Source: Desulfuromonadaceae bacterium (GTDB taxonomy: Bacteria; Desulfobacterota; Desulfuromonadia; Geobacterales; Pseudopelobacteraceae). Taken from it: a stretch of 64,000 bases of DNA. The stretch is taken from contig JAQUIT010000002.1 in assembly GCA_028681335.1 (NCBI GenBank), positions 62,001 through 126,000 on the forward strand, written 5' to 3'. The first letter of the stretch is position 1. The number at the start of each line of letters is the position of its first letter. Shown here one piece after another: positions 7,907 through 16,992 of this stretch. The translations under genes and the position numbers were made by a program. The notes under the pieces were generated by a model. It searched no databases and was not told the origin of the DNA. It saw only the letters and a list, made by a program, of their open reading frames with translations.

Positions 7907-10900
7907 CTATGGCCACAACGGACATTTTACCCCCAGGCACTCCTTGTTGCGTGCAATCTGGCTACAGGCAAATGGTTGAACCGTCGGCAGAGGGGTCTCC
8001 CAGAGTTCAGCGGCGAGCGCCATGCCGCTTCGCAGGGCGATCCAGCAGTCACGCTGACAACATCTGGCCGCTTCATGCCCGGCAATCTCGGCCAGCACCT
8101 GCTGGACGACCTTTTGTACGGTCTGGCGCGCAGTCGCCTTGAGCGGCGTGGCCTCAAGCAGCACACTGAAGGCGATGCCGGTGCCCGTCGCTGCACCGCA
8201 TACCCCCATGTACCCGCAGCTGCCTCCGCTGACCTCGCCGCCACGCTGGATGGCCGAGCGGAGCTGTTCCGCCGTAAGCGGCGTTCCGGCATTACGCAGG
8301 CAGGCCAACAGAACCCCGGGCACGATGGCATGGTACTGAGGGCCATGGAGCGGGATGGAAGGATGCTGGCGGATCTCGTTGAAAAGGGTGATCGGATCAA
8401 CCCCCGTTGCCGCAGAGCAGAGATGTTCGATCAGTTCGAGGGCATTGCCGGTGTGACAGCGGTCGCAGACAAAGTGCCCGTTGCGGCAGCCGGCGTTGGC
8501 GGGAAGAACCTTGCCACAATAGTGACAGGCTGTCTCCTGTTCAGTCGCGCTATAGACCAGTTCTGCGCCACAGACCAGGCAGCCGCTGTCATGAACGACT
8601 GCTGCCGAAACAGGGGACGTCTGCGCCTCGGGTGGGATACAGCAGTTGGACCCGGCCGCTATGGCGACGTTGGTGACGAAACCGTGCTGGTCAAGCTGCC
8701 AGATCTGGTCCCCCAGGAGCTCGGCATCGCGTGGCGTAATCATGTCGCTCTGGCCGGGACGGAGCCACTGCCCTCCTGGAGTGAGTAGTGCTTTGGCCGG
8801 TCCGGGATAAAATACGCTGATGCTTTCAGCTTGCAGCCGCTCCGGTTTGTTGACGGCAAAGGTCAGTGAAAAGAACGGGTGACCATTCACAACACGGTAC
8901 GGCAGCCGTTTCAAAACCCTGAAACCGGTGAAGCCGCTCTCTTCGAGTATCCCCACAATGTCCTTCTGAGTCATGGCGCCGCTGATGCACTCGCCGCGCA
9001 GGGTCTCATCATTCAGGATCGCCGCATCCGGCTCGGTCTCGCAGACCACGTCAGCCGCCACCAGGCGCCCGCCTGGTGCCAGCACGCGCAGGATTTCGGC
9101 GAAGGTGCGGCGTTTGTCGCTCGACAGGTTCAGCACGCAGTTGGAGACGATCAGGTGTGCATCATCATCCGGGAGCGGCAGCTCTTCAAGAAAGCCATTG
9201 AGAAAACAGAGGTTGTCGTACCCCAGCGATTGCCTGACTTCCAAGGCTCCGTTGCGGGCCAGCTCCAGCATCGGTTCCAGCATGTCGATGCCGGTGACTC
9301 TGCCCTGCGGGCCGGTCAGCCGCGCCGCGATAAAGCATTCCACACCGCTGCCGCAGCCCAGATCAACGATCCGTTCGCCCGCAGAAATCTCTGCATCCAT
9401 CACCGGGCTGCCACAGCCGTAACCGCGGAAGCGGTACGCTGCCGGGATATGCTCGATCAAATCGCCGTCGTAGTGGACCGGGTTCAGGATCTCGCTCCGT
9501 TTGTCACCGGCCGCGGCGGCATAATAGGCTCCAACCTGATTTCGGCTGGTTGGTGAATTCTCCAGTGACAACAGGCAGTTGGTGTGGCAGAGGGCCACCG
9601 GGCCGTGGCTGCCGCAGCTGATCATCAGTTCACCCATCTTGAGGCGCAGGGCCGGGCCGGGCGGTTCAGGGAGGCGTGCCGCCGCCTGTACGATCAGGTG
9701 GAGGGCCAGCTGTTCCAACAACGGCTGGTACGGGTCGTCGCCGCTGAAACTCTTGTGGTGGTGGTAGCTGTGATCAAAGTCGCCTCCCCCCAGCAGATAG
9801 CGCCATGGGTCGTCGGTCAGAGTCGTTACGCTGGTATGGCGGATGCTGGATAATACCGGGCTCTGCTGCCAGGCCGATAGCAGACCGCTTGCTAACGGGG
9901 TAGCCAGAGCTTCGATCCCGATGGTGGCGGCAGAAGGGTAGAGCCGGTTGTCCGGGCCGATGGCGGCGGCCTCACACCCTGCACTGGAACCATCGTGAAT
10001 CGTGCCGGGTGGGGAGAATATCTGACCTTTCAGGCTCTCGATATTGTCTATGGTGATACCCCGTGCCTCGGCCCGCCGCATGGCGGCCAATACGGTGTCG
10101 TACAGCTCCAGCGGCGCCGCATGCTGGTCCTGATTTCCCCGGCCGCGGATGAAGTGCCACATCAGGTGGAGTGCCGTTGCCCCCTGGTCGGCCGCGTACT
10201 CCACCAGCCAGGGCAGGTCGTCGGCGTTCTCGCGGGTAACACAGCAGCTGAGGGTAAAGCGCCACCCCTGCCGGCTCATCCAGGCCAACTGCTGCTCTAA
10301 CTGCTCAAAGCTGCCGCTACCGCGCAGGCTGTTGTGATGATCCGGTCGGCCATCCAGGCTGATCTGCAGATGAATCCGCTCCCGTGGCCATCTCGCTTGC
10401 AGGCGCTCTTGCAGCAGCAGGCCGTTGGAGAGGATGGCGATCCGGCTGCCCGGTATGGCGAGGATGTGGTCAACCAGAGGAATGAAGTCGGGATGTACCA
10501 GAGGTTCGCCGCCGGTCAGGGCGAACGTGCGGCACCCCATGGAAGCGGCATCGTCAAGGTGCTGCTTTAGTTGCGCAAGGGGTAATTCCCGTCCGGCACC
10601 AGGCCCTGAACAGAAGAGGCAATGGGAGCAGGCCAGGTTGCAGCGGTCGGTAATATGCAGCCAGAGTTCCTGCAGGCGTGGCGTCTCGGGCAGCAGGAAA
10701 CCGCGCCCCGGGTAGGACTCTGCCTCTCTGTGCGGGAGGCGCTGCAGGAAGTTGAACCCGGCAGAGCCGGGCACTTGATTACTGTTGCTCTCTTGCAGCA
10801 GTCGATCTCCGGCGGCGGTTGGTACAAACCAGGAAGGGTGCTCAGGGCTGAGCCATACGGCGGTGTCACCGGCAGGCAGGCGGGTCCAGCGGGTTGGATC

Positions 10901-10909
10901 AAAAGTCAT
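7907..10909 (-). CDS. radical SAM / class I methyltransferase / DUF5714 fusion protein
   Basis: A 1000-residue, cysteine-rich protein. Residues about 80-260 are a radical SAM domain with the cluster motif C90-X3-C94-X2-C97 and a TGGEP motif. Residues about 470-690 form a SAM methyltransferase with VDLGCGSGVE and an ArsM-like layout. Residues about 780-1000 carry a zinc-ribbon-like block (CLVCG, CHYCG, CDRC) and a C-terminal DUF5714-like part rich in Cys and Gly (GGSCGYMGVCGAATG). A PqqD-like N-terminal segment is possible. The substrate is unknown; the combination suggests coupled radical chemistry and methyl transfer on a metalloid, cofactor or peptide (inference). It appears to be monocistronic. 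Confidence 0.75.
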   Translation of the reverse strand: MTFDPTRWTRLPAGDTAVWLSPEHPSWFVPTAAGDRLLQESNSNQVPGSAGFNFLQRLPHREAESYPGRGFLLPETPRLQELWLHITDRCNLACSHCLFCSGPGAGRELPLAQLKQHLDDAASMGCRTFALTGGEPLVHPDFIPLVDHILAIPGSRIAILSNGLLLQERLQARWPRERIHLQISLDGRPDHHNSLRGSGSFEQLEQQLAWMSRQGWRFTLSCCVTRENADDLPWLVEYAADQGATALHLMWHFIRGRGNQDQHAAPLELYDTVLAAMRRAEARGITIDNIESLKGQIFSPPGTIHDGSSAGCEAAAIGPDNRLYPSAATIGIEALATPLASGLLSAWQQSPVLSSIRHTSVTTLTDDPWRYLLGGGDFDHSYHHHKSFSGDDPYQPLLEQLALHLIVQAAARLPEPPGPALRLKMGELMISCGSHGPVALCHTNCLLSLENSPTSRNQVGAYYAAAAGDKRSEILNPVHYDGDLIEHIPAAYRFRGYGCGSPVMDAEISAGERIVDLGCGSGVECFIAARLTGPQGRVTGIDMLEPMLELARNGALEVRQSLGYDNLCFLNGFLEELPLPDDDAHLIVSNCVLNLSSDKRRTFAEILRVLAPGGRLVAADVVCETEPDAAILNDETLRGECISGAMTQKDIVGILEESGFTGFRVLKRLPYRVVNGHPFFSLTFAVNKPERLQAESISVFYPGPAKALLTPGGQWLRPGQSDMITPRDAELLGDQIWQLDQHGFVTNVAIAAGSNCCIPPEAQTSPVSAAVVHDSGCLVCGAELVYSATEQETACHYCGKVLPANAGCRNGHFVCDRCHTGNALELIEHLCSAATGVDPITLFNEIRQHPSIPLHGPQYHAIVPGVLLACLRNAGTPLTAEQLRSAIQRGGEVSGGSCGYMGVCGAATGTGIAFSVLLEATPLKATARQTVQKVVQQVLAEIAGHEAARCCQRDCWIALRSGMALAAELWETPLPTVQPFACSQIARNKECLGVKCPLWP

Positions 10910-10949
10910 TGGGTATCGGTCTTTCTATGAGTGGACTTTGCTTGCATTA

Positions 10950-11112
10950 GAGCCTTTTGCAAAAGTCACAAAAGTTCCCTCCCCCCTGGCGGGGGATGGT
11001 TAGGGTGGGGGGGAGGTTGCTGTTAAATCAGCATGTTGCAATTTCACCCACCCCCCAACCCCCTCCCGTCAAGGGAGGGGGAGTCAAATTCTAAGACTTT
11101 TGCAAGAGCCTC
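10950..11112. repeat. MITE-like palindromic repeat element
   Basis: About 163 bp bounded by inverted ends (GAGCCTTTTGCAAAAGTC at the left; the complement with one or two changes at 11095-11112). Inside are long G/C-rich arms (CCCTCCCCCCTGGCGGGGG on the left, its near-complement at about 11047-11083) around an AT-richer centre. It has no coding capacity. It lies between the fusion gene and the desaturase gene. The form is that of a non-autonomous mobile element or a dispersed intergenic palindrome. Confidence 0.65.
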
Positions 11113-11126
11113 ATTACTTAAAGTAT

Positions 11127-11948
11127 TTACTGCGGTTTCCGGGCGGGCCTGGAAATAAACGGGAGGAGCAAAAGCTGCCGTAATCCGAGTTTATCAAGCT
11201 CTCTGAACTCCTTGAGTCCAATGGTCATCAGATCGTGTCCTTCGCGCGGTTGGGCCCGGTAGGTGCCGAATAGCCGGTCCCACCAGGGGAGGTTGAAGCC
11301 GAAATTGCTGTCGGTTTCACGCGGGATGACTGAATGATGCACCCGGTGCATGTCCGGTGTCACCACGAGCAGACGTAGCCACCGGTCAATTGCCAACGGG
11401 AGACGCATGTTGGCGTGGCTGAACATGGCGGTCGCATTGAGCAGTATTTCAAACAGCAGCACCGAAAGTGGCGCCACGCCGAGCAGCAGCACTGCGGCCA
11501 TTTTTATGAGCAGCGACAGGGCAATTTCAGCCGGGTGGAAACGGATGCCGCTGGAGACGTCCAGATCAAGATCGGTGTGGTGCATCCGGTGGAATCGCCA
11601 GAACAGCGGCGTGCGGTGAAAGAGCCGGTGCTGGAAGTAGATGAGCAGATCCAACAGCAGGAGGCTTGCCAGCAGTTCCTGCCAGCCGCTTATCCCGAGC
11701 TGGTTGAACAGACCCCAGCCGTTTGTCTGTGCCATGGCTGCCAAGCCAAAGGGGGCCAGTGGAAACGCCAGACGGACCACCAGGGAGTTCAGGGCGATAA
11801 TAGTAAGGTTGGCAAACCAGCGTCGTGACTTTGGAACCGTGAGCGGGCGTCGCGGCCAGGCCGCCTCGCACAGTGCCAGCAGAGCGAATCCGGACAGGAA
11901 CGCCGTCAGCCGGAGCGTTTCAGGAGCTGTCTGCAGCAGCGGCATCAT
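11127..11948 (-). CDS. sterol desaturase / fatty acid hydroxylase family protein
   Basis: About 273 residues with four to five hydrophobic helices and the clustered histidines of the membrane di-iron hydroxylase family: HRLFH, HRMHH, HANM and HRVHHS. These enzymes use O2 and a non-haem di-iron centre to hydroxylate or desaturate lipids at the inner membrane. The start at 11948 overlaps the flavoprotein stop by 4 nt and has GAGG just upstream; an alternative ATG lies at 11960. It is the last gene of the operon containing the Msr and flavoprotein genes. An O2-using enzyme in a presumed anaerobe fits the oxidative-stress theme of its neighbours. Confidence 0.85.
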   Translation of the reverse strand: MMPLLQTAPETLRLTAFLSGFALLALCEAAWPRRPLTVPKSRRWFANLTIIALNSLVVRLAFPLAPFGLAAMAQTNGWGLFNQLGISGWQELLASLLLLDLLIYFQHRLFHRTPLFWRFHRMHHTDLDLDVSSGIRFHPAEIALSLLIKMAAVLLLGVAPLSVLLFEILLNATAMFSHANMRLPLAIDRWLRLLVVTPDMHRVHHSVIPRETDSNFGFNLPWWDRLFGTYRAQPREGHDLMTIGLKEFRELDKLGLRQLLLLPFISRPARKPQ

Positions 11949-13465
11949 CGCCTCTGCCATTTCAGCCAGCCGGCCAGTATCCTTTTCACCAGAGGTGTCA
12001 GACGGGTCCGGTTATAAAGGTCGGCCAGTTTTTTGATCACCTCCGCCTGTGTCGGGTAGGGGTGGATAGTTCTGGCAATGGCACCCAAGCCAAGGCCGTT
12101 GGTGATGGCTACACTGAATTCATTGAGCATCTCTCCGGCATGACGGGCCACGATGGTCGCGCCGAGAATCATATCAGTCCCCGTTTTTACGTGTACCCGC
12201 GCAAACCCCGCCGTTTCGCCGTCCAGCACCGCCCGATCCACCTCGGAAAGGGGGATGGTCAACGTCGTTACCTTTATCCCGTTGGCCTCGGCATCCTGTT
12301 CGTACATCCCCACATGGGCAATCTCGGGGTCGGTGTAGGTACACCAGGGAATGGTCAGTCTTGATACCTTCTGTCGCCCTTTGAAGAGGGCGTTGGCCAG
12401 GAGGATGCGAGCCATGGCGTCGGCGGTATGGGTAAATTTGAATGGTGAACAGATGTCTCCGGCCGCATAGATGTCAGGGTTCGAAGTCTGCAGCCGGTCA
12501 TTGACCGTGACGCCGCTGTTGTCGAATATGACATTAGCGGCATCCAGCCCAAGTCCCCCGGTGTTTGGGGCGCGGCCGGAACCTACCAGGATCTGGTCGA
12601 CCGTAACCTCGCTGGTGGAGCCACGCTGTTCAAAGCGCACAGTCTTTTCCTTGCCATGCCGTTCAACCCCGAGGATTTTTACCCCCAGTTGCAGATCAAT
12701 ACCTTCACGGATGAAAGCCTGGTGAAGAATGACAGCAGCATCCAGGTCTTCCCGCCCCAGGACATGGGCCCCCATTTCAAGCAGGGTCACCCGGCTGCCA
12801 AAACGGCTAAAGGCCTGGGCAAGCTCGCAGCCGATCGGTCCGGCGCCGATTACTGCCAGACGTTGTGGCAGTTCTGTCAGAGAAAAGACGGTTTCGTTAG
12901 TCAGGTAGCCGGCCTCTGCCAGCCCGGGTATCGGGGGGGCTACCGCTCTGGCGCCGGAACAGATGGCGGCTTTTTTGAACAGCAGTTGTTTGCCGGCTAC
13001 TTCAACGGAGTCAGGGCCGCTGAATATGCCTTCGCCAATGAAAACATCGACTCCCAGTTCATCACGAAAACGTCTGGCCGAATCGTGGGCGCTGATTTCC
13101 GCTCGCAGACGGCGCATGCGTTCAATGGCCGCTGTAAAATCGAAGCTGACAAGACCCCCGCCCCGTACGCCACATTCAGCGCCGCTGCGAGCATCATAAA
13201 CCGCTCTGGCAGCGCGTAAGAGCCCTTTGGATGGTACGCAGCCTACGTTGAGGCAGTCTCCGCCCATCAGGTGTCGTTCGATCAGGGCAACCTTGCCGCC
13301 CAGGGCGGCAGCACCGGCAGCACAGATAAGCCCGGCGGTGCCGGCGCCGATTACCACCAGATTGTAACGTCCGGTTGGTTCAGGATTAACCCAATCGGTC
13401 GGATGGACGTTGTCGGCCAGCTTGCGGTTCTCCGGGGTATCCGGCAGGACGGAAACAGCTGTCAT
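11945..13465 (-). CDS. mercuric reductase-like pyridine nucleotide-disulfide oxidoreductase
   Basis: A 506-residue FAD flavoprotein with two dinucleotide folds (VVIGAGTAG near residue 37 and IGAGPIGCE near 205), the redox-active disulfide GGDCLNVGCVPSK, and the C-terminal dimer-interface motif HPYPTQAE. It looks like MerA/dihydrolipoamide dehydrogenase but lacks the N-terminal heavy-metal domain and the C-terminal vicinal cysteines of true mercuric reductase (it ends LAGWLKWQRR). Hg(II) reduction is therefore doubtful, and a role in disulfide or quinone reduction is likelier. The ATG overlaps the msrB stop by 1 nt. No signal peptide is seen, so it is probably cytoplasmic. Confidence 0.8.
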   Translation of the reverse strand: MTAVSVLPDTPENRKLADNVHPTDWVNPEPTGRYNLVVIGAGTAGLICAAGAAALGGKVALIERHLMGGDCLNVGCVPSKGLLRAARAVYDARSGAECGVRGGGLVSFDFTAAIERMRRLRAEISAHDSARRFRDELGVDVFIGEGIFSGPDSVEVAGKQLLFKKAAICSGARAVAPPIPGLAEAGYLTNETVFSLTELPQRLAVIGAGPIGCELAQAFSRFGSRVTLLEMGAHVLGREDLDAAVILHQAFIREGIDLQLGVKILGVERHGKEKTVRFEQRGSTSEVTVDQILVGSGRAPNTGGLGLDAANVIFDNSGVTVNDRLQTSNPDIYAAGDICSPFKFTHTADAMARILLANALFKGRQKVSRLTIPWCTYTDPEIAHVGMYEQDAEANGIKVTTLTIPLSEVDRAVLDGETAGFARVHVKTGTDMILGATIVARHAGEMLNEFSVAITNGLGLGAIARTIHPYPTQAEVIKKLADLYNRTRLTPLVKRILAGWLKWQRR

Positions 13466-14025
13466 CAGGGAGCTTTGGCAAACTTCAAGGCCGCAGCGTT
13501 CATGCAGTAGCGCAGGCCGGTTGGTTTGGGGCCATCGTTAAAGACGTGCCCCAGATGAGCATCGCAGCGCGCACAGACCACCTCGGTACGTCTTGTGAAG
13601 AGGCTGTTGTCAGCTCTTTCAACCACGTTTTCCGGGGCAATGGGTTGCCAGAAGCTTGGCCATCCGGTGCCGGATTCAAATTTGTGCTCTGAGCTGTACA
13701 GGTCATTGCCGCAGCAGATACACTGATAGGTGCCCTTCTCGTGGTTGTTCAGCAATGCGCCGCTGAAGGCCGGCTCCGTCCCTTTTTCGCGAGTGACGTG
13801 GTACTGCTCCGGAGTAAGCTGTTTACGCCACTCCTCGTCCGTCTTGATGACTTTTTCGCTCATTATGTACCCCTTTGCTGCCACGGAATAGAGCTTGACC
13901 GACGAGGAAACCGCTTCGGTGGGCCCCGTTTTTTTTGCAGCGGTGGCGCTTGTGGTAGAGCCGCTGTTGCAGGCAAAGAGCAGCGTCATAAATAGTATGC
14001 AGACCAACGGTGTGTAGTGTTTCAT
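13465..14025 (-). CDS. msrB: peptide-methionine (R)-S-oxide reductase, lipoprotein form
   Basis: 186 residues: a lipoprotein signal (LLFACNSGS, lipobox Cys near residue 19) and a linker, then a full MsrB domain. The zinc ligands are in CICCG and CARCD, the structural GTGWPSFW motif is present, and the catalytic Cys is in RYCMN near the C terminus. MsrB reduces methionine-R-sulfoxide in proteins. The lipobox places it outside the cytoplasm, at the periplasmic face of a membrane. A GAGG site precedes the ATG. It follows msrA by 26 nt, giving a periplasmic repair pair. Confidence 0.9.
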   Translation of the reverse strand: MKHYTPLVCILFMTLLFACNSGSTTSATAAKKTGPTEAVSSSVKLYSVAAKGYIMSEKVIKTDEEWRKQLTPEQYHVTREKGTEPAFSGALLNNHEKGTYQCICCGNDLYSSEHKFESGTGWPSFWQPIAPENVVERADNSLFTRRTEVVCARCDAHLGHVFNDGPKPTGLRYCMNAAALKFAKAP

Positions 14026-14051
14026 TGGAAACCTCCCTGATCTTCACGGAT

Positions 14052-14672
14052 TTAGTGCCCGGCAGCGCTGCCCCACAACTCCTTGAGACGCTTGTCCCGT
14101 CCACAGCTATAGCGGTAGTAGCTGTAACGCAACGGATTCTTTTTGTAGTAATGCTGGTGATACTCTTCGGCAGGGTAGAACGTGCTTGCGGGAGTGATTT
14201 CGGTGACAAGCGGTTCCTTGAACGGTTTCTGCTTGTCGAGCAGCTCTTTTGAGCGGATGGCAAGGCGGTGCTGGTTTTCATTGTGAAAGAAGATAGCGGT
14301 CCGGTACTGGTTTCCGACGTCGCAAAACTGACGGTTCTTGACGGTAGGGTCAACGTTGTGCCAGAAGACCAGCAACAGCTTCTCGTAGCTGATCTTTGCG
14401 GGATCAAAGGTGATTTCCACCGCTTCGGCATGACCCGTGCCACCTGCAGAGACCTCCTGATAGGTTGGATTCAGTTTTGTTCCCCCGCTGTAGCCGGGCA
14501 TGACAGACAGGACACCGGGCAGCGAGTCAAACGGTTGCTCCATGCACCAGAAACAGCCGCCGGCAAAGGTCGCTTTCTCACGGTTCTCTGCGCCGGCCGG
14601 AGTTGTTGACAGGCAGCAGATCACGACAAAACCCAATAGAAACACACTCAAACGAAGCTGGTTGATCTTCAT
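14052..14672 (-). CDS. msrA: peptide-methionine (S)-S-oxide reductase, exported
   Basis: About 206 residues. I choose the ATG at 14672 because it has AGGA upstream and opens a signal peptide (MKINQLRLSVFLLGFVVICC, cleavage near PAGA). The active-site motif GCFWC follows, with the family motifs GYSGG, GHAEAVEI and YHQHYYKKNP. MsrA reduces methionine-S-sulfoxide. Export together with lipoprotein MsrB implies repair of oxidised cell-envelope proteins, perhaps the abundant cytochromes (inference). The electron donor is not obvious; the rhodanese and DUF3047 proteins are encoded upstream. Confidence 0.9.
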   Translation of the reverse strand: MKINQLRLSVFLLGFVVICCLSTTPAGAENREKATFAGGCFWCMEQPFDSLPGVLSVMPGYSGGTKLNPTYQEVSAGGTGHAEAVEITFDPAKISYEKLLLVFWHNVDPTVKNRQFCDVGNQYRTAIFFHNENQHRLAIRSKELLDKQKPFKEPLVTEITPASTFYPAEEYHQHYYKKNPLRYSYYRYSCGRDKRLKELWGSAAGH

Positions 14673-14817
14673 GGCAATCCTCCCGGTGCGCTTTCGCCAA
14701 CAATTTTCAGCAGACATGCAAGGCGGTAGACAGAGAAAAATTATAGCACACCTGAGGATTGGCGCCAGTATCTATTCAGTGCTGTCTGCAAGGCAGCATG
14801 CGGGTGCCCATGAAAGG

Positions 14818-15474
14818 TCAACGTGTCGTCGAGATGGTGATGTCGCCGTACCAGGCGGTTGCCTCGGCTCCGGTGTTGTCTGTGTCGGTCATGATTGCAA
14901 CGCCGCCGGCCTCCGGCGGGTTCTCGCCGAAGACACGACGGTAGTCGGCCACTAAGTCCCGCTCTTCGAGCAGCCACTGCCCGCTCTTTGACGGGCCGGA
15001 TTCGACGGCGATCATCCGTGCGTTGGCGGTAAAGGCATTGGGGGTGAATTCACCTTTGGGAAGTTTGTTTGCCCAGATATAGTTGAGGGCGCGCGTTTGC
15101 CAGAAGAAGCGTCCGGGGAAGATGACATAGACTCTGGCAGCGTAATCATCCCCGCCCTTGGTCGTTTCATCGCCGCCAGCCACGGTGCCGGCAACCTTCC
15201 AGCTCCATTTTAGATATCGATAGGTTGCCGGATTAAATGCAATCTTTTTTGTCAGCCCCGAGGCTGCTCCGACAGCGTGGGCCTTGACGACGCTGCGCCC
15301 GTTTTCCTGAACAATCCGGTAGTCTGTCGTGCCTTTAAAGCTCTTGCCTGTCCACCCGCTGGTCCCGTCACTGCTGAAACGGCCGACAGCTATGTCAGTG
15401 GCAGTGGCGGGGAGTGGGGCGGACAGAAACAGCAGTAGCGAAATAAGCGGCATTATCGCCAGTGGGGCTCTCAT
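14818..15474 (-). CDS. DUF3047 family exported protein
   Basis: About 218 residues with a signal peptide (MRAPLAIMPLISLLLFLSAP, cleavage near ATA) and a beta-rich body including YLKWSWKV, DDYAARVYVIFPG and IMTDTDNTG. These match what I recall of DUF3047, a periplasmic family of unknown function found in many proteobacteria. The ATG at 15474 lies 10 nt past the rhodanese stop; the ribosome site is weak, suggesting coupling. A gap of about 145 bp separates it from msrA. Confidence 0.7.
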   Translation of the reverse strand: MRAPLAIMPLISLLLFLSAPLPATATDIAVGRFSSDGTSGWTGKSFKGTTDYRIVQENGRSVVKAHAVGAASGLTKKIAFNPATYRYLKWSWKVAGTVAGGDETTKGGDDYAARVYVIFPGRFFWQTRALNYIWANKLPKGEFTPNAFTANARMIAVESGPSKSGQWLLEERDLVADYRRVFGENPPEAGGVAIMTDTDNTGAEATAWYGDITISTTR

Positions 15475-15484
15475 GGCGTCGTTG

Positions 15485-15901
15485 TTACCGTCCTGTAACA
15501 AAGAGTTCCTTGTATGGCCAGCCGGCAATGCCATCCTCAAGAATCGTCATGCGATCTTCTGATACGCCCTTTGATTCAAGGTAGTTGTAGCTGTTCTTAG
15601 CGCCGGATTTTCCCCGTGGGCAGATCACGACCACCTTGTCAGTGGATGCCTTGATAACAGCCAGTGCCTTATCCAGGCGTGTTTTTTCCTCTGCCTTTGC
15701 TGCCGGGAAGGCGTTGGTTTCGATGGAGCCCGGCAGGTGCTGTTTTTCAAAATCGGCTGCAGGCTGGATATCCACCAGAATTACCGGTTGCTTTTTGTCC
15801 AGCAGCTCTTTCAACTCCTGTGGCTCAATATAATTGGCAGCAAATACCGTCGTGGCAGCCAGCAGGGTCAGGGACAGAGTCAGGGCGATCTTTTTTAACA
15901 T
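15485..15901 (-). CDS. exported rhodanese-like protein
   Basis: 138 residues with a clear signal peptide (MLKKIALTLSLTLLAATTVFA) and a single rhodanese domain. The catalytic loop CPRGKSGA retains the cysteine that would carry a persulfide. The ATG at 15901 has AGGAG at good spacing. It is the first gene of the leftward operon rhodanese - DUF3047 - msrA - msrB - flavoprotein - desaturase, and its promoter region is shared with the divergent LysR gene. A role in periplasmic sulfur transfer or thiol redox is inferred. Confidence 0.8.
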   Translation of the reverse strand: MLKKIALTLSLTLLAATTVFAANYIEPQELKELLDKKQPVILVDIQPAADFEKQHLPGSIETNAFPAAKAEEKTRLDKALAVIKASTDKVVVICPRGKSGAKNSYNYLESKGVSEDRMTILEDGIAGWPYKELFVTGR

Positions 15902-15999
15902 GGTGCTTCTCCTTTTATATGCGAAAAAATGAATGTATTTAATACCAATTGAATGCTTGTCTGGCAAATAGATAATCTGGTAGAAAAGCGCTTGGACTT

Positions 16000-16014
16000 A
16001 TCGAAAATAACGAT
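16000..16014. promoter_or_regulatory. candidate LysR-type operator
   Basis: ATCGAAAATAACGAT is a dyad (ATCG...CGAT) that fits the T-N11-A pattern of LysR-family sites. It lies 9 bp before the LysR ATG and about 100 bp from the divergent rhodanese start, a position suited to autorepression. It is a pattern match only. Confidence 0.35.
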
Positions 16015-16023
16015 GGAGGCGCC

Positions 16024-16914
16024 ATGACGTTGAAACAGTTACAGGTTTTTTTAGCAATTGCGGATACACGCAGCTTTTCAAAGGGTGGGGAGGCTGTCAG
16101 CTTGGCCCAATCAACGGCCAGTCAACATATTCGTTCTCTTGAAGATGAGCTTGGGGCGCGCCTGTTTGACCGCTCCATCAGTCATGTCACCATGACGGAA
16201 GCTGGTCGGCTTTTTTATGAATATGCTGCACGGATATGCAGTCAATGTGGAGAGGCAATCGCTGCCGTAAGACGCTTTCAGGGGCTCGAACAGGCAACTT
16301 TGCGGGTCGGGGCCAGCAGTATTCCGGCTACGTGTCTGATACCTGATCTACTTGGCGGTTTCTGTGATGCCAGACCAGGGGTGCGCCTCGAGGTGGTGCA
16401 GGGGGATACTCGCGAGATTATCCGCCTGCTGCAGGATGAGGCGGTTGAACTTGCGGTGGTGGGGGGGCGTTTCGATATTGATTCCATCGATTATCAGGAG
16501 GTGGGAACCGAACGGCTGATACTGGTTGCTCTGTCAACCCGGTTCCCGGAATCTGTGGTAACCGTACAGCAGTTGCAAGAAATACCGTTGTTGTTGCGAG
16601 AACCGGGCTCAGGCACAAGGTTGGCTGTGGACGGCGCATTGCAGAAGGGTGGTCTTGATTTGCACAGCTTGCGGGTGGTTGCCCAGCTTGGCAGCAGTGA
16701 GGCACTTCGGCGTGGTGTACTGAGTGGCGCCGGGTGTGCTTTTATGTCAGCCTTGGCAGTTGACAGAGAATTGGCGGATGGCACACTTAAGGCGATGGAT
16801 ATCGCGGGAATTGAAATAAACCGGAGCTTTTACCTTGCTTGGCGCCGGGGGAGGAGCCTGTCACCGGCGGCGGAGGTGTTTATGGAGACGGTGCGACAGA
16901 GAGAGCCGCATTGA
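16024..16914 (+). CDS. LysR family transcriptional regulator
   Basis: 296 residues. The N-terminal winged helix-turn-helix (about 1-60) reads MTLKQLQVFLAIADTRSFSK, then SLAQSTASQHIRSLEDELG and ARLFDR, standard for LysR. The rest is a type 2 periplasmic-binding-protein-like effector domain of the CysB/CysL kind (LRVGASSIPATCLIP). It is divergent from the rhodanese-msr operon and by the usual LysR rule probably controls it, perhaps in response to an oxidant or sulfur compound. Shine-Dalgarno GGAGG precedes the ATG. A hairpin follows. Confidence 0.85.
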   Translation: MTLKQLQVFLAIADTRSFSKGGEAVSLAQSTASQHIRSLEDELGARLFDRSISHVTMTEAGRLFYEYAARICSQCGEAIAAVRRFQGLEQATLRVGASSIPATCLIPDLLGGFCDARPGVRLEVVQGDTREIIRLLQDEAVELAVVGGRFDIDSIDYQEVGTERLILVALSTRFPESVVTVQQLQEIPLLLREPGSGTRLAVDGALQKGGLDLHSLRVVAQLGSSEALRRGVLSGAGCAFMSALAVDRELADGTLKAMDIAGIEINRSFYLAWRRGRSLSPAAEVFMETVRQREPH

Positions 16915-16992
16915 ATCATTGTTCTTGAGTCAGGGAAAACCTGTCCACTACACGTTGATATTCACCTGCGGTAATAAATCAGTTTGAAACAG

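Noticed and set aside
10976..11083. CRISPR array at the G/C-rich repeat
   Set aside because: There are only two arms, inverted with respect to each other; no regular direct repeats or spacers, and no cas genes.
11945..13465. True mercuric reductase (MerA)
   Set aside because: The active disulfide is present, but the N-terminal metal domain and the C-terminal cysteine pair needed for mercury are absent, and no other mer genes are nearby.
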